A DNA stretch of 5,380 bases. It comes from JBBRUG01 sp038247995 (GTDB lineage: Bacteria > Chloroflexota > Chloroflexia > Chloroflexales > Chloroflexaceae). Of the stretch, positions 5,215 to 5,380 are shown piece after piece. The stretch's first letter is position 1; the number at the start of each line of letters is the position of its first letter. The position numbers were made by a program, and so were the translations under genes. The notes under the pieces were generated by a model, which had not been told where the DNA came from, did no database searches, and was given only the letters and a program-made list of their open reading frames with translations. The stretch covers positions 1-5,380 of the forward strand of contig JBBRUG010000376.1 of the NCBI GenBank assembly GCA_038247995.1, in the 5' to 3' direction.

Positions 5215-5380
5215 CTTACCGTTCGCTGATTCTGAGAACCGGTTCGTGAAATTGCCCCACCAGCAGGCGAAAATTGGCTCCTTGGAAGGCTTACTGCCCC
5301 ACTTGATGGCTGATCTGGCCGAAACGCTTTACACATTCCGATTTCGTGTACGCCAAAGTGGGGGGTTGCTCTCGATTTGA
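5215..5380. other. Right-edge region without a recognised gene
   Basis: About 165 bases with no gene I can assign. It holds the perfect palindrome GAACCGGTTC (5236-5245) and a direct repeat TGCCCCAC at 5253-5260 and 5295-5302. It also holds an inverted pair, CCCCACTT at 5297-5304 and AAGTGGGG at 5356-5363. Short open frames exist: plus strand from GTG 5246 to the TGA at 5378-5380 (44 residues), and two minus-strand frames open from the right edge, one ending at 5291. Any of these could be the end of a gene or mobile-element remnant beyond the window, but none has a recognisable motif. No terminator with a T-tract is seen. Confidence 0.4.

Noticed and set aside
5246..5380. A 44-residue plus-strand gene starting at GTG
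   Set aside because: No Shine-Dalgarno site and no recognisable motif. Competing open frames occur on the other strand, so it is kept only as a note in the right-edge region.

Overview
The window (about 60% GC by eye) looks like chromosomal DNA of a GC-rich bacterium. My best guess is a member of the Chloroflexota (Chloroflexus/Roseiflexus-like). The grounds are the DUF4129-DUF4350 pair, the BTRD-type repeat protein and a tandem ATGAAGG/CCTTCAT heptamer block between genes. This taxonomic call is an inference from gene types, not a marker gene.

Left part, minus strand (1-1237). Three coding segments are read leftwards. First comes a 69-residue protein with two membrane segments. Its stop codon overlaps by one base the start of a Cro/C1-type (XRE) helix-turn-helix regulator. 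Then comes a secreted protein built of exact 52-residue repeats resembling the bacterial tandem repeat domain BTRD1, which is cut by the left window edge. The regulator frame has no stop codon: it stays open through the ribosome binding site and start of the secreted protein and on to the window edge. Either the two are separate proteins read in one frame by internal initiation, or the XRE 3' end is damaged, or the product is a single HTH-transmembrane-extracellular-repeat polypeptide. This is the most unusual point of the window.

Centre (1238-1347). The space between the divergent transcripts holds a sigma-70-like promoter for the rightward genes and four tandem 8-bp units overlapping its -35 region. 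The -10 box lies only 8 bases before the ATG, so the first rightward gene may be translated from a leaderless mRNA.

Right part, plus strand (1348-5155). A DUF4129 membrane protein overlaps a DUF4350 membrane protein by ATGA. After 96 bases comes a polytopic membrane protein of the type related to the GPDPase membrane domain, and 23 bases later a YdeI/OmpD-associated family protein. DUF4129 and DUF4350 usually accompany a MoxR AAA ATPase and a DUF58 protein, and neither is seen here. The shared job of these membrane proteins is unknown; a role in envelope assembly or protein maturation is only inferred from that association.

Right edge (5156-5380). Six perfect CCTTCAT heptamers are followed by about 165 bases with short open frames and inverted and direct repeats but no gene I can recognise.
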